Shown in pieces: positions 11,647-24,209 of a stretch of 64,000 bases of DNA (the stretch's first letter is position 1; each line of letters begins with the position of its first letter). The translations under genes were made by a program, and so were the position numbers. Source of the DNA: Formicarius rufipectus (lineage: Eukaryota; Chordata; Aves; Passeriformes; Formicariidae); the NCBI GenBank assembly GCA_013399695.1, contig VXAU01004985.1, positions 12,169-76,168 on the forward strand, given 5' to 3'. Below the pieces are notes generated by a model, which saw only the letters and a list, made by a program, of their open reading frames with translations, was not told the DNA's origin and did no database searches.

Positions 11647-12130
11647 TGTGTAAAATCCAGTTGTGTGCATCAGACTAAAGACACACACTCAGGCTGTTGG
11701 CAAGTAACAACAACACGCAAGCCACTTTATTAACAGCAGCCTTATCTTCTATACTCTTTTTCTTCTGTCCCTGCAAATATATGCTACAACTCATTGGCTA
11801 GGTGTACTTGTTCATGAACCTCAGCCCATCTTCGGATAGGTGGTCAGCATCCCTCCTCTCGCTGGTAAATCTCAAAACACACCTTGTTATTCACAGTTGT
11901 TTTTCTCTTTCTTCTGCTTTTCCATGCCTGGTACAAGGCCACAGGTGCATGTTTTCTGTTTTCCCATGCCTACAGCTGCATCCTGTCAAGGCCAAAGCTG
12001 CCCGCAGCCCAGCTGTCCTCCACAATTACATCCTAAATAAGTGTGATTCTAACAGCATTGCTGTTGTATCATCACTTTGTCTGAAAGCAGTGACAGTGAC
12101 ATCTTTGTTACTTCAGTCTCATATATGCTG
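11647..12130 (-). mobile_element. Possible solo LTR, minus strand
   Basis: On + the left edge reads TGTGTAAAATCC. A minus-strand AATAAA lies in 'cactttattaacagc' near 11726, with a minus-strand TATA-like 'agtatagaag' close by. Spacing and composition resemble an LTR. I found no second copy in the window and no clear target-site duplication, so the right edge and the call are tentative. Confidence 0.4.
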
Positions 12131-12184
12131 CCCTGAGCAAGTCCCAATGCTGTGGTATCATAATATTCTGGAAAAACAGTGAAC

Positions 12185-14630
12185 GTACATTGATATTCAT
12201 GTTGGCTTTTTTCTGTGCAAAAGCCACTGTGAGGAAACCCCAGGTTATAGAACTCAGCAGCTGTGGTGTTTTGAGGAATTAGTATATTTCTTCACCTCAT
12301 TTTCCAGATCAGCTGCTTGAATTGTGGTTATCTCTGACCAGGTAACGGAAACTTTTTTTTTTTTTCCCACATTTCTAAAGTCCTTAACTCTCAGGCTGAA
12401 ATGAAATGTGAGTACTTGCTTGCCAAAAGAGATTATTATACTCAGGCTTAGAGAAGGAGAAAGGAAGATGTCTTAAATAGGGATTAAAAAAGCACTCAGC
12501 TATTACTTGCAGTAGAAGGAATCAGATGCCGTAGGAGGAATCAGATGCCTCAGAGACTTCAAGCTACAGTAACCACCTTAGCAAGCACCACTGTAGAGTA
12601 TGAGATGAAGTTACTGATGTGTAGAATACTTTTGTTTTGCTCACTGCATGTATGTATCACTACATACATAAGTAAAGAATATAAAACTGTTCTTAAAACT
12701 TTGGTTTGGGGATTACAAGGGAAGGTCTGCTATGTAATAATGAACTGGGTCAGTCTCCCTGGGGACCGTTTGCATTAATGTACCATCTGCTACCCTTTCC
12801 TCTATGAATCATCATGGATGTCATCATGCACATCATATTATGCAGTAATACTAGGATATTCAGGGTCTTTTCAATCGAAGCGTGTTTGACACATTTTTGG
12901 TCATTACTCCTCCCTCCCCAGAAAATCCCTCTTGTGTTAATTGGTCATGTTTGCAATTACAGATGTGAGGAGTGATGGAAATAACCAAGAGATCTCTGGT
13001 TTCCTTGGCAATATGGTGATTAACGTGAGCTATACAATGCTATGTGATTCACAAAATAGAGAAGGCCACTGTAGAGTTCTGAATACTTCACTTTGGGACA
13101 TCACAGCATTTAGCCATGTACAGCAGGTTGCTGCTACTTGTATTGCCCTAAGCTTCTCATTTTCTAAATATACATAAATGAAATCTTACTGATTCTTACA
13201 ACATCTTAGTCAATTGATCATTATCTCATATCAACACAGTTTACACTACCTATGCTTAAGGAGGAATTTCCTTAATAGTTCTTATAATGCCTATTTGCAG
13301 TTATGACATGCTGTCTTCAAACACTGCTTCCTTTTCTGAGCAGATGAAACTCAAGTCTGAAATTCTCTTATACCCATTTAAACAGTGGGAAAATAGATCT
13401 GATTTTCATGCAGTTCCTTTGGATGCTATACTACTAAGAAGGGAATCAGTCTCCCAGTAGTTATATAGGGATATTATTAGTTTTGTCAGAGAATACTTTT
13501 TTGTTTAAACATACTGTGATGAACCTTAAGGTGCAGTCCTCCTTTGCTTTGGTTTCATTGGCAGTAAGAAGTGCTTAGTTACCATGGAAGGCTGTGGCAG
13601 ATGGAAAAGGTAAAAATCTTCCTGTCTTTTCCACATGGCAAATTGTATGAGCAGATGCTTGTGCCTCATGTTAGTACTGACTTTAGCTCTTTTTTGGTTT
13701 AGGAAAAGTTTGATTGGGACGAATATAGTCCCACACAAGCTTTCTATTTGAAAAGGCATAAGAATGTCAGATGCAGACAGACCAGAAAATAATTGTCTCT
13801 TGAAAAATGTCTTCTGATTAAAAATACAATTCTTTACTGACACTACTTTCTCTTGAGACTCTCCTTCATCCAATTTCAGCAATTGCAACATCTTTGTTGA
13901 GTCTTGTGATGCAGTAGTCTTTAGTCTTTTAAAGTAAAAGCAAAGCAGATTACAATTCTTTCCTTTTCCCAGTGCGTAAATCTTCACAGCCTGTTTTTTG
14001 TTTTGAAGCAGGTCACAGGCCAGGTTAAAAATGGTAGAGATCTCTGATCAGCTTTTCTCTCATGTCTCAGATGTATGTGACTTCAAAAGAACATGTCACA
14101 GGAATTATTTAAACTACCATTTTGCTGAAGATTTTTTCCCACCCCAGTCATTCACTGTAGTTAGCCCCTCTTTTTGACAATACTTGTAATTGAATTAATA
14201 AACCAAGAAAATGAAATAATGAGTTCTTCCTTCAATACCAGGTGTGCTACTGTTTTTCTTCCTGTTGGTACATATAAGCAGGCAAGATTTCCTGCTGTAA
14301 TAAATATCCTTATTGTTGGCAGAAAGTAAAAATGTTTTAGTTTGCTACTACCTCAATATACTAGTCATTAATGAAAAAGTGGTTTCAAAACATCTGGTAC
14401 TCTGAATAGTACTACTTGCTAGCAGCTTTTCTTTCTTTTGCTATTGTGCAAAATGAAAAAGTAATTAAAAGGTTCCTCAGCACTGTGAAGCAATAAACTT
14501 GGAAGAAAACAGAACGGGATAGAAACTAAAGTTTCTCCATGCAGCTTTATGTATGTCTAATCTCCTCCTCCACCCCCTTCCCTTGTTATGTACGTTTTTT
14601 GAAATATCTCTGTACGCTAAGACTGTTGGC
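12185..14630. other. Unique non-coding DNA
   Basis: No repeat family recognised. A 153-codon open frame on the minus strand (13526-13987) has no start context, splice signals or protein features to support it. A 15-base sequence (aggaatcagatgcc) is tandemly duplicated near 12515-12550. Confidence 0.45.
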
Positions 14631-14649
14631 AGACTCCTGGTGCTCTGGA

Positions 14650-14895
14650 GAGATTTGTGCCCACTTAACAGACACAGGCCAGTTCTTGGGGGCGAAGCCA
14701 GTGCACGCGACAGCGTTGGCACAGGCAGGTAAGCAACCACGAGATGGGGCTGTGTCCCCGTGCTACCGGAGCCTGAGTGCGTGAGTCTGTGCGAGCGCGG
14801 CTGCCGGGTATATTCACCGTCGGGGTGTGCGAGCGGAGGAGAGCGCCGACGGGAGTCTAAGGAGAAGAGTTAGGGCCAGTGTACGAACAGAGAGA
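14650..14895 (+). promoter_or_regulatory. Small GC/CpG-rich block with splice donor
   Basis: A sharp CpG-rich block (several CGCG, GCGAGCG and CCGACGGG strings) in AT-rich surroundings. It contains a strong donor, GGCAG|GTAAGC, near 14729. Two readings fit. It may be a retroviral 5' leader: the string TTGGGGGCGAAGCC near 14688 starts like a tRNA-Pro-type primer site but then diverges, and a donor close downstream is typical. Or it may be a minor promoter with a non-coding first exon. I see no clear LTR upstream. I favour the retroviral leader only slightly. Confidence 0.35.
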
Positions 14896-15345
14896 ATAGG
14901 TGAAGTTGTGCTGTGGAGGTGAGAGGTGGTTGTACGGTGATAACCCTGATAAGCTCTTGATGGGTCATGGGAAACACCTCGGGCCCCTGGAAAGGTGTTC
15001 CCAGGAACCTTTATCAGATGTTAATGGGCTAGAATCCCGGTGGCTTTCTGAGTTGGTCCAAGCAACAGATCGATACGATTACCGAAGGATTGAGTGTTAT
15101 GGAGAAAGCATGGCCTTTCTTGGCATATCCTAGGGAAGCACAGGAAGCCCATCCTTTAGACCTATGTAATCTATGACCCCCAAAATAATTATTGACTATA
15201 GTCACTCAAACTACCAGAGAAAAAAAAGTATAAAAGTAGATTGGACATGAGCAAAACTCGGGGGAAAGGACCACCATCTCTGTGGGGTTAATCAATGAGC
15301 TGCCCAGTTTCCTTCCACACCGTTGAACACTGAAGGGGTGAGCAG
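14896..15345 (+). other. Possible retroviral leader continuation
   Basis: Moderately GC-rich, non-coding sequence following the block at 14650-14895. It carries TATAAAAG near 15229 and an 'actcgggggaaagga' motif just after. It could be an LTR-like or leader segment; there is no intact reading frame. Confidence 0.25.
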
Positions 15346-15960
15346 TCATTTACTCTTTTTGTTGTTGTTGTTGTGATTTGGTTTTTTGTTTTGTTTTCCT
15401 TTGGTTTTGGTTTGGTTTTTTTTGTATTTTTTTGTTTTTTTCTTCTATACTTTCTACCTTCCTTTATACCTTAGGCTATGCCTCTTTATATCTTATGCAT
15501 TATACTTATGTACTTTATGATTATTATATAATCTTATGGATTATACTTACCCCATAGCTACCTTTATTTACTAATTTTACCTGGCTAACATCTTTATTTC
15601 ATAAACACTATACCTTGCTTTACACCTCATAACCCACCAGGTACATATCTTACTTTATATTGGTTGTTGTGTTTCTTTAAGGTATATAATTCCTTTTACC
15701 ATTTTTGTTAGTGGGAAGCAGCTATATGCTTTTGTTTTGCTTTGTGTTACAGAAAGTGTTGTGTACAATTCTTCTTTTTGCTTTGTGTTACCGAAAGGGT
15801 TAAGATTGTTGTTTTAGGTTGTTGTGTTTCGAATTAGTAGTTTTCTGATGTTAGTTAAATACATGGTGAGGGAGGATGTTTGATTCTGTATTGAGGCTTA
15901 GGTTGATGTATTGTCTGTAGAGTGTGCTTTGTGCTGGTTTCTTTGGTTTTTTTTTTTGTT
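15346..15960. repeat. T/G-rich low-complexity tract
   Basis: Starts with (TTG)5 at ~15360 and long T/G runs. It contains two copies of a ~20-base unit 'ttgctttgtgttac.gaaag' (~15738 and ~15778) and repeated 'atcttatg.attatactta' units (~15492, ~15532). No gene. Confidence 0.55.
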
Positions 15961-18240
15961 ATTGATTAAATGCAATAATGCAGCTAACATTATCACTGAC
16001 AATGTGAAACCCACAATAATTGTCACACCCTTGTATTAATAAAAATCATTTTGGGAGCTGCTAGAGTTTGTTCCAGTTTGCTTCTGGTGCTGGCAGTGAT
16101 ATAACTTTTAAGAGAACCTGGTGGAAAAGGGTCTCTCTTGCTATTAAGTGTAGTTCTCATTGGAGTACCAAAATTCCTGTTCAGTGAGTGAATCTGTCTT
16201 ACTGAAGGGTCCCTGTGAGATGGGATGTAGACAGACTGTGTTGGGTGTTAAAAGGCTTTGATAGTCTGAGGACGCTTATAGCTAATAAAAATATATTAAT
16301 CCAAGTGGTGACAAAGCAAGAAATCTTTGCATTTCTGCCTTTCTTTCCCTTTTAATGTGACAGTAGTTGAGCATTTTAAAGGTGTTTGGACACATCACAG
16401 AATTTATTTGGGTGCACTGAGTGAACCCCAGTTGTCCTTGAGGAGGTGTGAGGGCTCAGCAGAGCGCAGTGTTCAGTCTCTGTAGAACTGAGCAGTGTCG
16501 GTGGATTCCTCATCTATCTTCAGACAACGTTGAACATTCCCATCACCTCATCTATAAATTAATTAGTAATTCTACTTGGATCGGTCTAAATTTCTTCCTT
16601 AGAGTAGGCGGTGGTATTTTGATGTGTGGCAATTAAACAGCTGAAGAATAACAGTAGAACTTGAAGGTGGCCTTTCACTAATGGTCTCCCAGAGTGTTAA
16701 AAGGACTTGTTTACTTCGACTGTGACTGCTCTCTTGTGAACAGCTTCAGTCTATTGAGTTTATTTGGTGTGTAGATGTTATTCACCTGTCTCTCTGATTT
16801 GAAAGGAAGATTTTGAGGGGGGCAGATGTTAGAGGGGATACTTCTTATCTTTGCATGTTCTTGGTTTTTCTTGTTTGTCAGGGTTTTCTATGCTCTGCAG
16901 AGAGCATCAGAATTAAAGAAACACTAGGACAGACTAAGGGAACTCTTAAATTTGATTTTTCAGAGATTAAGAGCAAAAGGAAAATGGTTATCACTTTGTC
17001 TCTAAACAACTTTAAAAAAACAAACTTCTCTTACCTGCAAGGGTCTTGGATGGTATCCTAAATATCCACAGCATCCCTCCTCACCAGGAAAGCGTTGTTA
17101 TCCCTGTAGTATAGGTAAAGGTTATATGGTAGAGTAGACTCTCTAGTCTGTGCTACCCAGGCTTGAATTTTTGCTCTGCTGAGAGCTACAGAGCCCTTTC
17201 ACTTGTGCCACTCTGTTTGAAATGCTCTCAGAAAGAACAGTAACACTTTCAGAGAGTCAATTACATGGTTCAAGGCAGAGTATAATTGGACTCTGAAAGC
17301 TTGTCTGGCCAATTCAACAGTAATATAAAGGAATGAGGAAGAGATGAGGCTGAGCAGTGGATATTCTTATTTTGGCTGTGAGCTCACAGTGTGGTATGGG
17401 AACTTGCTATGCTGGTGTGACAAATGCGATGAAATCAGTATTCCTGCTTCCACTGGCTCTGCTTCTAGACTGCGTGTCCAGCTGAACCGGGAAGAAAACC
17501 CAGAACCCCAAACACCTCATCTCTTTATCCTAAAGCTTCACCCTAGGTGGGAAGCAGGGGCAATGGCCTATGAAGGATCGATATGCTGTGTTCATAATGG
17601 AAAACTCAGCAGTTGGCATATCTGAGATTCATTCCCAGTACTGCCCCAAACTTATCCAGCTGGTTACTCACTACCTTTCCTAACAGTGAAAAGGCTCCTG
17701 TGCAGAATGAGGTATGTCTGCTGGGAAGGGAACATCAGCCCTCGGCTCAAGGAAAGAGTGAGTGTGAACACTGTAGAACCCAACCTTCTTGCATTGCTCT
17801 AGAGAGGTCTGAGCTTTTAGTTGCAGTCTTTGACTGATTTTATTTTTAATTCCTTCATTGCCAAGGTTATACTTTAATTCTGCTTAGCAAAAAAAGCCCT
17901 ATATTTAAACTTGATCTTTTATGTTGATTACAGTGTCTCATTTGTGTGCATTGTGTGTAATTTCAACTGTAAGGGATGGGGGCAAACAATATGAAGACAA
18001 GGGAATGGGAGAAAGGCTCTGCTTCACATTGAAATTTGCAGTAAATTTGCATTGGGTCTGTTAATTTATAAACTTTGTTGATAAACTTAGTACTCTTTTT
18101 GTGAAGCTGAAGACCACAAATTTATTCTGCAGAACTCAGTCAGTGTGTGTTCCTGTTTATGCTGTATGTTTTTTGTGGATCATGAGAGGCAATTCAATAC
18201 ATTGTTAATTTAGATTATTCATATATCTTATGCTGTTGGA
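15961..18240. other. Non-coding DNA
   Basis: No repeat with two copies in the window and no supported exon. AATAAAAAT near 16037 is an isolated polyadenylation-like signal. A strong minus-strand donor (CTTGCAG|GTAAGA, near 17031) lacks an open exon behind it. Confidence 0.4.
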
Positions 18241-18248
18241 CCCCATAA

Positions 18249-18795
18249 TGTCACAGTCTGCTGAGGGAAGAAGGAATGGTCCACACAGTGTGGGGTGGGA
18301 ACAGGTGTGAACACTTTATTAGGGGCGCGTGGGACTCTTATAGGGTTCGGTTGGAGGATTCTAGAACTTGGGTGGAGTTAGGGGCGGATCATGACACAGA
18401 AGGAAAAGGGAAGGAGGGTTTATAACTTATAAGGGAAAACTGGGGGGTGGCTAGCCTTGTATGGTGGTTCTGCATTGCCCCACTGGCTAGCCAGCGAGGT
18501 TTTAGGGTTACAAGAACCAATCACGGGGCTATAACCGGGGTTCCCAGAACCAATCAGAACAATGGAACATACAGAAGTAATGAAATGGTAATAATTACCT
18601 ATCTAATACATCTTTTATCCTAACTATAACACCTAAACAGTATAAAAAACGTTTAAAAAACAACAGGTCCATGGCAATGGCTAGCTGGTGGTTGTGGCAG
18701 TCTCTTAGCTAGCAGCAGACAGTTTCATCCATTGGTAAAAGTCATCTTCTCCCGATGTCCTGGATTGGTGGTCCCTGACAAGTGCTCCCCCCACA
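18249..18795 (-). mobile_element. Solo LTR, family C copy 1
   Basis: A 547-base LTR flanked by a perfect 6-bp target-site duplication CCATAA (18243-18248 and 18796-18801). On the minus strand it starts TGTGGGG and ends GTGACA. The minus strand carries a TATA-like CTATAAGAG, then CCTAATAAAG (+ 'ctttattagg' near 18310), fixing orientation. Two more copies lie at 23659-24203 and 58526-59046, also minus. This copy has lost CpG pairs kept in the others (TCACAG and CTGCTGA here against TCGCGG and CCGAAA), suggesting it is the oldest. Six-base duplications and TG...CA ends fit an alpha/beta-like (ERVK) element. No internal genes remain. Confidence 0.93.
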
Positions 18796-18801
18796 CCATA
18801 A

Positions 18802-21800
18802 CTTCGATTTTATGCATTAGGTAAACCATCAGGTACTAAATGTCCCAATCAGCTAAAAAAGCAAACACTTTATGATCTTTTTTTCTGTTACTAAAACTTA
18901 GCAACAAAATGTACCACATTTATCCTACTCGCTTTTGTAATGGCAGTTCTTGCTGGGGGTCTGTTCTTTCAAGGCATTCAGTGCCCTGGCTGTAGTCCAG
19001 CAAGATTTAGGCATGTAGTTTAAAGCCCTAAGTTATCTTAATTTATTGAAACCATTTAAGTGATTAAAGTATACATATGGATTAAGTGCTTTGCTGAATG
19101 GAAATCAGAATGCAAAGAGTCTTCCAAGATCAAATTCTTAATGAACTGATTTTGAGCATTTCTTATATCCAAAGCAACAATGACGAAGAGATGGTCAAGT
19201 ACTAAACACTCTATACATCTAAGAGCAACATAGTTTAATTATGCTTCATTATGGCTGGGCATGGTTTGCTGTTATCTGTTCTCAAACAGGCAAAATCTAG
19301 CTTGATGATTGTGTGTTGAACACAAATTAGGTGAATGAGTCACATTATGCATTATATATGTAAATATTTATGGAGTCTTACTGTTCACTTACTAACTTGA
19401 CTCAAAATCAGTCTTTTTTATTACTATTTCTTTCCTCAGTCATAAGGTAATTTGTCCAGATGATTAAAAGGACTTTTTCATCAAAAAGATACTGCTGAAC
19501 TTCTCATACTATTTATCAATATTTTAAATAGATATTTCTTTTGTCTCTCCTTCCTGAATTTCATTTAAATAGAAAAGAATACTTTCTAGTTCTTATTCTC
19601 CAAAATTTATTTACCTGTATTATGTTAAACTATTAAGTAATCCAAACCAATTTAAATACTGGACAAAAAGTGAAAGACACTCTACCCCCTTGTTTATGTT
19701 AAAAAAAAGTGTGTTTTATTTATATATTTTATTTATACATTTATATCATTATTAGATTAAACTGGGTTTAATTTCTTGATTTTAGAATCTTTCATATTTT
19801 TATTGGTTTGGGTTTTGTTTTGAATTTTACATAAAGCTAAGATATCACTAACATCATAGTTCAGAGGAAACAGTTCACACTGAATCAGTTCTTCAGTAAT
19901 TTTCTTGAAGTGCTCAATGGCTTTAAAACAGCTGAAACATAGTTCACTTCAATGGCCTAGGGAAGAATCCATCTCAGGGTCTTTCATAGGGTTGGAAAGA
20001 TGGGGAAAAATTTGAGATTCTCCATTGTCCTGTTTATTTTTGCATAGTCTTTCCACTTCACTGTCAGTAAGATGAAGAATAAAATTGTTTAGGGCGAATA
20101 CATTGCAAGAATATTTTGTGTCTTCAGGGAGTTTTGTAATGTCAAATAGTTGTTGATTTATGTCAGTTATGGACCATTTGTAATCATGCCCTAGGATCTG
20201 TGATTATTTCCAGTCAACCCTGATATGTTTTGTACCTTGCGTTACTATCTATGCTTCAGAAATAACGGACTAATATTTTTTAACTAGTAGTGAAGAGAGC
20301 AATCTGTTTCCAGTAAGACTGCCTTTTTGTGCCATTCAGGGCTTTCAGGAAACACATCAGAGTACCCAACTTGCAGTGCCACGGCTGAGTTCACTGAAAA
20401 ACCTGGGCATAAATAAAAGCAGTGCAGGGAATATCAGGTTTCTGGAAGACATGTGGTAAAGGTGTGATGATTATTCATAACACTAAGAACACTAAGAAAA
20501 ACACAGGATAATTTGTGGGTTGGTTTGTTGGTGGGTTTTTTGTTTGTTTGTTTTGTTTGTTTGGTTTTTTTAATGTTTGTTGTCCTATATCACCATAGTT
20601 TAAAATTAATTTTTGATTCAATAGTGGATATTTCTACAAAGCTTCTACAAATTGGTGTCACTTTTATAGTATTATTTTTGTGAGCAAAGCTTGGAGTCCT
20701 TATTCTCCACTGCCTTCCATATGGGACAATGATTTCAATCATTACAGAGAAAAGATATCTGGTATTAGTTATACCACAGAGATAAACTGTGATGTCATTC
20801 AGCGCCATTAACTGACAGCCAGGAGGCTGGTTTCCTGTATCTTGCTTTTTGCATTGCTTCTGCCTGCTTATTGAAAACTTTTGCAAGAATTGCCTCTGAC
20901 TTTGAACTGCTTCAAAGGTGATTGCACCTGGATTTCATCAGTGAGAAGAGACCATTAGCAAATTTAAGGAGCAGATTCAGATAAAGTAGTTGTCCGTGGG
21001 GGATAATGCAAATAGAGTGAAGCTGGTATGTTGTTCCTTAAGTAAAGTCTTGATCTGATCTGTGCTTAAAATATTTTGTTAGATTAGCTGTCAGCTAGAA
21101 ATAAGTTAAAAACCAAAACAACTAACTTGTTACATCATTAGTGAACAGAGCTATGTTGGTAAAAGTTCTTAAAGTGGCATTGTTATATTGGCAAATGGAG
21201 GGAGGAAAGATCCCTTTGGTATCTGGTCCATCTGGGGAGCCATGAAAAAAATTTGAGGTGTAAGTTATGCCTGTATAAAACTCTTCCAGTTTGTCAGTTG
21301 ACTCAAGTGGAAAAGCTCAGATGATTGTCAGTGTAGGCTTTTTCACAGTTATTATCTGATAGAAAAGAGTGTGTGATCTTTGTCTAGTGTTTTTCAAGCT
21401 AGCAGTTTTAAACCTGTCTGTCTATAGTGGTGTGTTTTGTACCATAGATCTGTCTGATGTACTGCTGATGTTGCATCGGTATTGTCTCTTGAAGCATGGC
21501 TGTGCCACTCTGCTGGTTCCTGCTGACAACACTTAATATCAGCCTCAGCCAATCAACAGCTAGAAAACAGTACCCAAAGTAATAAGGCTGATTTAGATGT
21601 AAAAACACATGCTGGAAAAAAAAAAAAAGTGTAACTTGTATTTTGATGATTACAGATAATCCTTTCTTTGTGTGTGAAGGTTCAATAAAATGCCAGTGAC
21701 TCTTACCCTTCTGTGTTTAAAAAAACCTACTTTTAACTTTTTATTCAACATTATCTTATTTGCTTCTTTCCCAAGGCTCTTACGCCTTAACAATAGCTGC

Positions 21801-23652
21801 GTTGTTGGAAGTGCTTGTGGATCCTGTTGTTATTCCACACACTTGTAGGACTAGAAGGCCAGCTCATATTGCACGGAGATGTGATTTACATGTTTCCAGG
21901 TGATTCTAGATAAAGGTTTGAAGAATGGTGTGGGAGTGGAGCTGTGAAGTGTTTGAGCTGTGAGGATACAAATTAATAGTAGCAGTGAACAGTTAATGCT
22001 TAGAACCCCTTCAGGGTTGCATGGGTTAAAGTAGTGAGTATTTACTTAAAGTAAACTCTGTATTTACTTAAATAATTATTAAAGTAATATTGGGTATTTC
22101 TATTTATTATGCATAAAACAACTTATTTAACAGGTTTTGTTAAGCTCAGTGTTCATTATCTTTGAGCAGCTTATGGAGAGGACAAGAAATACTGCTATGG
22201 ACACCTTGTCTTACAAACTAGTGTGTAAGCTTACAGCTTAGAACGACTCATATGAACAAGTTTACATGCATTATTCATTGTCTGGAGACTTTGGAAAATT
22301 AGTTTAAGTTTTCTAGGGAGTAGAGAAGCTGAGACTTATTAAAAAAAAAAACAAACAACAACAACAAAAAAAATCAAAACCAAAATCCATCACCAAATAA
22401 ACAAAATCATCTACAACTCTTAGATATTTGTGGTAGATGTTCAATGACAGGCAGAATAGGTGAGTGTTCAAGTCCTGGAAAAGTTAATGGGAACTCATTT
22501 TACCTGTATAATTACTTCTTGCAAACTTATTGTCCATGAAAATGAGTTGCATCTGGATGAGTAGGTGTCAAAAGTCCCTGGAGCAGTTCTGAAAGTAGTA
22601 TTTCTTCCCTTCTGTGCCACACACAACTCCCTTCCCCACCACCTTTTTCTTTCAGTCTGCAGCTGAAGTATCAATACAATTTCTTTGCCAGCTTTAAACT
22701 ACTGTGCACTTCTAGTAGAAGAAATAGCAAAGCAGACAGCAAGTGAATTTGACGCTTTGAAACTGTATCCTTGAGTATTTCATGATCACACTGTCTAGAT
22801 AAAATTTGGTTGGCTGACTTTAGAACGCCTTCAGCATAACATAGGTTTGGGATTGAAAAAGAAATGAAGGAAAGCATTATAGGAAAGGATATAAATGACT
22901 GCTCACAAACTGAACTGTAATTTCAGCGTAGCACACTGCTACTTCCAGTGGTGCCTGTAGGAGCAGGAATCTAGGATAGATGATTCATAACCTCTTGAGA
23001 TAGACTCCTGTGGTCACATCTGATAGACTGATGGAAGAAGTGGCTATCCTTCTAAAGTCCTACCAGTGGTTACTGCTGTTGGTTTGCCTCCCTGTTCTAT
23101 ATGCTGTTCCTATTGGTAAAATATATGAGAGACACAACAGAGATGGGAAGGACTTGTGAGAGTCTGAATACTTTGTAGACAGAAACGTCACCTCTTCAGG
23201 TAATTTTTAATGGACATCTTTAACCATGTGTAGGCACCCTACAGCAGGAGTGTACACAGTTTATGACCATGTGACAGTTATCTTCTGACAATAATAAGCC
23301 TGCAGAGTGGACAACTGGTAGTAACATGGTGCTGGGCTAACCATTAATGTGCTCACCAGCTCAGTGCAGAGATACGAGGTGAGTCTTTGCTGGTGGGAGT
23401 GAGGCAGAGAGGTGTATTAGCCCATCACTGTTTCTTGGAGAGAGCCTATTCTTGATCTGACTGGGTATTTATGTTCTGACCCTCTGCTTTTCTTTGAGGG
23501 TTTATAGGTTTGGAGTTTTTTTTGTTATTTTTGAGTCCTTGAAGGTTTCTGATTCCACAATATCTTGCTTTGATTCCCCCCACGTGCCCCACCCCAACAC
23601 AGACTTATTTAGTTTGCTGACTTTAGTTCTCCAGAATTTTTTTTCTGACTAA
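18802..23652. other. Unique non-coding DNA
   Basis: About 4.8 kb between two family C LTRs, not retroviral internal sequence: no gag/pol/env similarity, and each LTR has its own duplication. Holds low-complexity (TTTG)n at 20513-20580 and an A-rich/CAA-rich tract at 22340-22400. No gene seen. Confidence 0.5.
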
Positions 23653-23658
23653 AGTCAA

Positions 23659-24203
23659 TGTCGCGGTCCGAAAGGGAAAGAAGGAACGGTCCACACAGGG
23701 GAGGCTGTGTACAGGCGTGCACAAGTGTGAACACTTTATTAAGGAGAGCATGGGACTCTTATAGGGTTCAGTCAGAGGGTTCTAGAACTTGGTTGGAGTT
23801 AGGGGCGGATCGCTACACAAAAGGAAAAGGGAAGGAGGGCTTATAACTTATAAGGGAAAACTGGGGGTGGTTTCGCCTTGTAGAGTGGTGCTGCATTGCC
23901 CCACCAGCTAGCCAGTGAGGTTTTAGGGGTACAAGAACCAATCCGGGGGCTGTAACCAGGGTTCCCATAACTGATCAAAACATTTGAACATACAGAAGTA
24001 ATGAAATGGTAATAATTACCTATCTAATACATCTTTTATCCTAACTACAACACTTGAACAGTATAAAAACTTGCAAAAACAGCATCTCTATGGCACAGGG
24101 TATATATCTGGTGGTTGTGGCAGTCTCTAGTTAGCAGCAGACAGTTTCATCTATTGGTAAAAATTATCCTCTTGTCAGTCCCCGACAGGTGCCTCTCCCG
24201 ACA
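23659..24203 (-). mobile_element. Solo LTR, family C copy 2
   Basis: A 545-base LTR with perfect 6-bp duplication AGTCAA (23653-23658 and 24204-24209). On the minus strand it runs TGTCGGG...CCGCGACA. The minus-strand TATA-like CTATAAGAG and AATAAAG signals match those of copies 1 and 3. CpG pairs at the 3' edge are intact, arguing for a younger insertion than copy 1. The different duplications show three independent insertions, not one duplicated locus. Confidence 0.95.
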
Positions 24204-24209
24204 AGTCAA

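Noticed and set aside
13526..13987. 153-codon minus-strand open frame
   Set aside because: No recognisable domain, no splice sites or promoter, composition like translated non-coding DNA; long frames of this size are expected by chance in 64 kb.
15360..15376. (TTG)n as the tail of a fourth SINE
   Set aside because: No 'gaagtccagcc'-type sequence adjoins it; it is part of a T/G-rich tract.
17031..17098. Minus-strand exon ending CTTGCAG|GTAAGA
   Set aside because: All three frames between the donor and the nearest acceptor contain stops; possible non-coding exon at most.
18249..24203. A full-length provirus bounded by the two family C LTRs 5 kb apart
   Set aside because: Each LTR has its own, different 6-bp duplication, and the DNA between shows no retroviral genes or primer site.
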